DNA of 7,937 bases from Bacteroidota bacterium (GTDB lineage Bacteria; Bacteroidota; Bacteroidia; Chitinophagales; Chitinophagaceae), in the NCBI GenBank assembly GCA_025361325.1, contig JANYAL010000343.1:1-7937 (forward strand). Direction: 5' to 3'. The notes below the pieces were generated by a model. The model worked only from the letters and a program-made list of their open reading frames with translations, searched no databases and was not told the origin of the DNA. Shown here in pieces: positions 5,958 to 7,937 of this stretch. Position 1 is the first letter of the stretch. Each line of letters starts with the position of its first letter. The position numbers and the translations under genes were made by a program.

Positions 5958-7175
5958 ATGCAAACGAGTATCAGAATGATCTTTTTGACAACGGTTGTCT
6001 TCATTGCAACATCCTGCGGCAACGGTGCAAAGGATAATAATGCAGCCATCAACGACAAGAAGGCTGAACTGGAAAAGCTGAAGAGCACCCGGGCTAAAAC
6101 GGAGGAAGACATCCGTAAACTTCAGGAAGAACTGTCCAGGATGGATACCTCAGGCGACGCTTCTTCAAAGATCAAGCTCGTGGCCGTGGCCCCGGTCACC
6201 ACCCAGAACTTCCAGCATTATATAGACCTGCAGGGTAAAGTGGATGCAGATAATATCTCTTACATCTCCCCGCGTATGGGCCCGGCACAGGTAAAAGCTG
6301 TATTGGTACAGGAAGGGCAGATGGTCAAAAAGGGACAATTGCTCCTGAAGCTGGACGACGCCATCATCCGACAGCAGATAGTTGCTTCCAAACAGCAAAT
6401 GGAGGGTATTAAGACCCAATTATCCTTTGCCAAAAATATTTACCAGCGCCAAAAGAATCTATGGGACCAGGGTATCGGCACCGAAGTACAGCTTATTACT
6501 GCCAAAACAAATGTAGAAAGCCTGGACAATCAATTAAAATCATCCGAAGAACAGGTAAAAGTGGCTGTAGAGCAACTGAACGCATCTAATGTGTACAGTG
6601 ATGTAAACGGCATCGCGGATATTGTAAATGTGAAGGTGGGCGAGATCTTCCAGGGCATGACCGCCACCGGACCCCAGATCAAGATCGTGAATACCAGCAG
6701 CCTGAAAGTGGTCTCAAATATCCCCGAGAATTACCTGTCGCGGATACACAAGGGTTCTACTGTAGAGATCTCCATCCCGGATGCCAATAAGAAGATGACG
6801 CAAACCATCACCCTGATCAGCCAGTCTATCGACGCCACCACACGCGGCTTCATGGCCGAGGCCAGGATACCTTATGACCCCGTGCTGAAACCCAACCAGA
6901 GTGCTGTAATACGAATACTCGATTATTCGGCTCCCAATGCCATCGTGATACCCGTGAATGTGGTGGAAAGCGATGAAACGGGCAAATACGTATTTGTTTT
7001 GGATAAGCTTAGCAATGGCAAGAACGTCGCTAAACGAAAAACAGTGATCATCGGAGAAGTATATGGTAATAATGTGGAGATAAAGGGAGGATTAACTGCC
7101 GGTGAACAACTGGTCACGGATGGTTACCAGAATTTGTACGAAGGGCAGATCGTGAGCACACAGATACCCCGCTAG
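5958..7175 (+). CDS. RND efflux periplasmic adaptor lipoprotein (HlyD/AcrA type)
   Basis: The 405-residue protein begins with a short signal and a lipobox-like ATSC, with C20 the predicted lipidated cysteine that anchors it to the inner membrane. An alpha-helical, heptad-like segment follows at about 32-62 (KKAELEKLKSTRAKTEEDI), an extra linker seen in Bacteroidota adaptors and absent from E. coli AcrA. Next come a beta strand region with LQGKVDAD, the first lipoyl half (about 100-134, with VLVQEGQMVKKGQLLLKLD), an alpha-helical hairpin at about 136-210, the second lipoyl half (NGIADIVNVKVGEIF), a beta-barrel domain, and the membrane-proximal domain (VIPVNVVESDETGKYVFVL to the end). It bridges the TolC-like channel and the RND pump. 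It is 11 bases downstream of the channel gene and 125 bases upstream of the pump gene. A start at the internal ATG (5976) is possible but would shorten the signal peptide. Confidence 0.94.
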   Translation: MQTSIRMIFLTTVVFIATSCGNGAKDNNAAINDKKAELEKLKSTRAKTEEDIRKLQEELSRMDTSGDASSKIKLVAVAPVTTQNFQHYIDLQGKVDADNISYISPRMGPAQVKAVLVQEGQMVKKGQLLLKLDDAIIRQQIVASKQQMEGIKTQLSFAKNIYQRQKNLWDQGIGTEVQLITAKTNVESLDNQLKSSEEQVKVAVEQLNASNVYSDVNGIADIVNVKVGEIFQGMTATGPQIKIVNTSSLKVVSNIPENYLSRIHKGSTVEISIPDANKKMTQTITLISQSIDATTRGFMAEARIPYDPVLKPNQSAVIRILDYSAPNAIVIPVNVVESDETGKYVFVLDKLSNGKNVAKRKTVIIGEVYGNNVEIKGGLTAGEQLVTDGYQNLYEGQIVSTQIPR

Positions 7176-7176
7176 A

Positions 7177-7195
7177 TCTCCCCAGCAAGGGGAGA
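7177..7195. repeat. G/C-rich hairpin, REP-like repeat copy 1
   Basis: TCTCCCC (7177-7183) and GGGGAGA (7189-7195) pair perfectly around a five-base loop, starting two bases after the adaptor stop codon. A G-rich tail (CTGGG) follows. No T-run follows, so it is not a standard intrinsic terminator. It resembles the second hairpin at 7258 in stem sequence and in having a G-rich 3' flank, which suggests both belong to a short interspersed repeat of a kind common between Bacteroidota genes. Confidence 0.6.
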
Positions 7196-7257
7196 CTGGG
7201 CAGCGTAAAATTAATTGCAGTTCATTATGAAATCCAAATAAACAGCGTCTTCATAAG

Positions 7258-7288
7258 CCTCCCCTTTTGGGGAGGATTGGAGGGGTCC
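7258..7288. repeat. G/C-rich hairpin with G-rich tail, REP-like repeat copy 2
   Basis: CCTCCCC (7258-7264) and GGGGAGG (7269-7275) pair perfectly around TTTT, followed by ATTGGAGGGGTCC. The core TCCCC...GGGGA is shared with the first hairpin and in the same orientation, but the loops differ. It ends about 13 bases before the pump ATG and could alter translation or mRNA stability between adaptor and pump. Effects on expression are inference only. Confidence 0.6.
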
Positions 7289-7300
7289 TAAATATTGTAT

Positions 7301-7937
7301 ATGAATTTCACCGAAGGAGTAAAAGAAAAATTCAAGCAGTTCGCGCCCACCAGCTGGGCAATCAATAACCGCACTGCCATCTATATCATTGCGATACTGA
7401 TATCCGCATATGGACTGATCAAATTCAATTCCATGCCCAAGGAACAGTTCCCCGACATTGTAGTGCCCACCATCAGTGTTACCACCGTATATGTGGGTAA
7501 TTCACCGAATGATATCGAGAACCTGGTCACGCGTCCCATCGAAAAACAACTCAAGGGTATCAGCGGTGCCAAGGTGAAGAAGATCACCAGCACTTCGCAA
7601 ACCGATTACAGCCTTATTGTGGTGGAGTTCGATACAGATGTAAAAACTGAGATCGCCAAACAGAAAGTGAAGGACGCCATCGATAAGGCAAAATCAGACC
7701 TGCCTAACGACCTTACCCAACAGCCCAATGCCCAGGAATTCGCTTTCAGTGAGATGCCCATCATGTTTGTGAATGTGAGCGGCGACTTCGACGGGGTGAA
7801 GCTGAAGGAATATGCCAAAAAGCTGCAGGATGAATTTGAACAGCTTCCCGAAATCACCCGGGCCGACATTGTGGGTGCCCCGGAACGTGAGATCCAGATT
7901 AATGTGGACCCCTATAAGATGCAGCAGGCCAGAGTGA
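7301..7937 (+). CDS. RND family efflux pump permease, N-terminal part (cut by right edge)
   Basis: The frame opens at ATG 7301 and runs without a stop to the window end, giving 212 residues of a protein normally about 1,000-1,050 long. Visible are a cytoplasmic N-terminal helix, the first membrane segment at about 25-41 (AIYIIAILISAYGLI), and the RND hallmark MPKEQFPDIVVPTISVTTVY. These are followed by the porter-domain signature NDIENLVTRPIEKQLKGI, then SGAKVKKITSTSQ and VVEFDTDV. These mark an AcrB-like proton-driven transporter. Residues deciding drug versus metal export, and the transmembrane-4 aspartates that carry protons, lie beyond the edge, so substrate class cannot be judged, but the TetR-TolC-adaptor context favours a multidrug or hydrophobic-compound exporter. 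It is separated from the adaptor by 125 bases holding two hairpins and I find no TAnnTTTG promoter there, so it is probably read from the tetR promoter. Confidence 0.93.
   Translation, partial: MNFTEGVKEKFKQFAPTSWAINNRTAIYIIAILISAYGLIKFNSMPKEQFPDIVVPTISVTTVYVGNSPNDIENLVTRPIEKQLKGISGAKVKKITSTSQTDYSLIVVEFDTDVKTEIAKQKVKDAIDKAKSDLPNDLTQQPNAQEFAFSEMPIMFVNVSGDFDGVKLKEYAKKLQDEFEQLPEITRADIVGAPEREIQINVDPYKMQQARV

Noticed and set aside
7177..7195. Hairpin after the adaptor gene as a terminator ending the efflux operon
   Set aside because: There is no T-run after the stem, the pump gene follows in the same direction with no promoter found in the gap, and a second similar hairpin nearby fits a repeat family better.

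Overview
The window looks like a Bacteroidota chromosome, most likely family Chitinophagaceae. The reasons are the protein relationships, the sparse use of Shine-Dalgarno sites, and several exact copies of the Bacteroidota -7 promoter element TAnnTTTG just upstream of start codons. The assignment is from pattern recognition, not a database search. It is mostly ordinary housekeeping and efflux DNA. I see no CRISPR array, transposase, rRNA, tRNA or phage gene, and no convincing new multi-gene system.

Left half (about 1-3836), minus strand, in transcription order: a two-pass DUF502 membrane protein, an exported zinc-dependent phospholipase C-like protein, phosphoserine aminotransferase (serC), and a DUF1015 protein that runs off the left edge. 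Gaps between these genes are 39-49 bases. serC and the DUF1015 gene each also have a candidate promoter of their own, so the four may be co-directional rather than one strict operon. The first 283 bases hold a perfect 81-bp inverted repeat that folds the DUF1015 coding sequence back on itself. This is probably an assembly or library artefact at a contig end, and the DUF1015 C-terminus beyond residue 304 should not be trusted.

Middle (3837-3980): a 144-base divergent intergenic region with one promoter facing left (DUF502) and a near-consensus promoter facing right (TetR regulator). A perfect 7-bp inverted repeat sits over the right-facing promoter and is a good candidate for the regulator's own operator.

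Right half (3981-7937), plus strand: a four-gene efflux operon. It encodes a TetR-type repressor, a TolC-like outer-membrane channel, a lipoprotein periplasmic adaptor (HlyD/AcrA type) and the N-terminal 212 residues of an RND inner-membrane pump cut by the right edge. The first two genes overlap by 23 bases, and the next pair is 11 bases apart. The adaptor and pump genes are separated by 125 bases carrying two G/C-rich hairpins that look like a short interspersed (REP-like) repeat. Together the proteins would form a tripartite drug or metabolite exporter spanning both membranes, controlled by its own repressor.

The items most worth a second look are the edge inverted repeat, the A8 slippery tract at the end of the DUF502 gene whose -1 frame ends exactly on the next gene's start codon (ATGA), the TetR operator candidate, and the paired hairpins inside the efflux operon.
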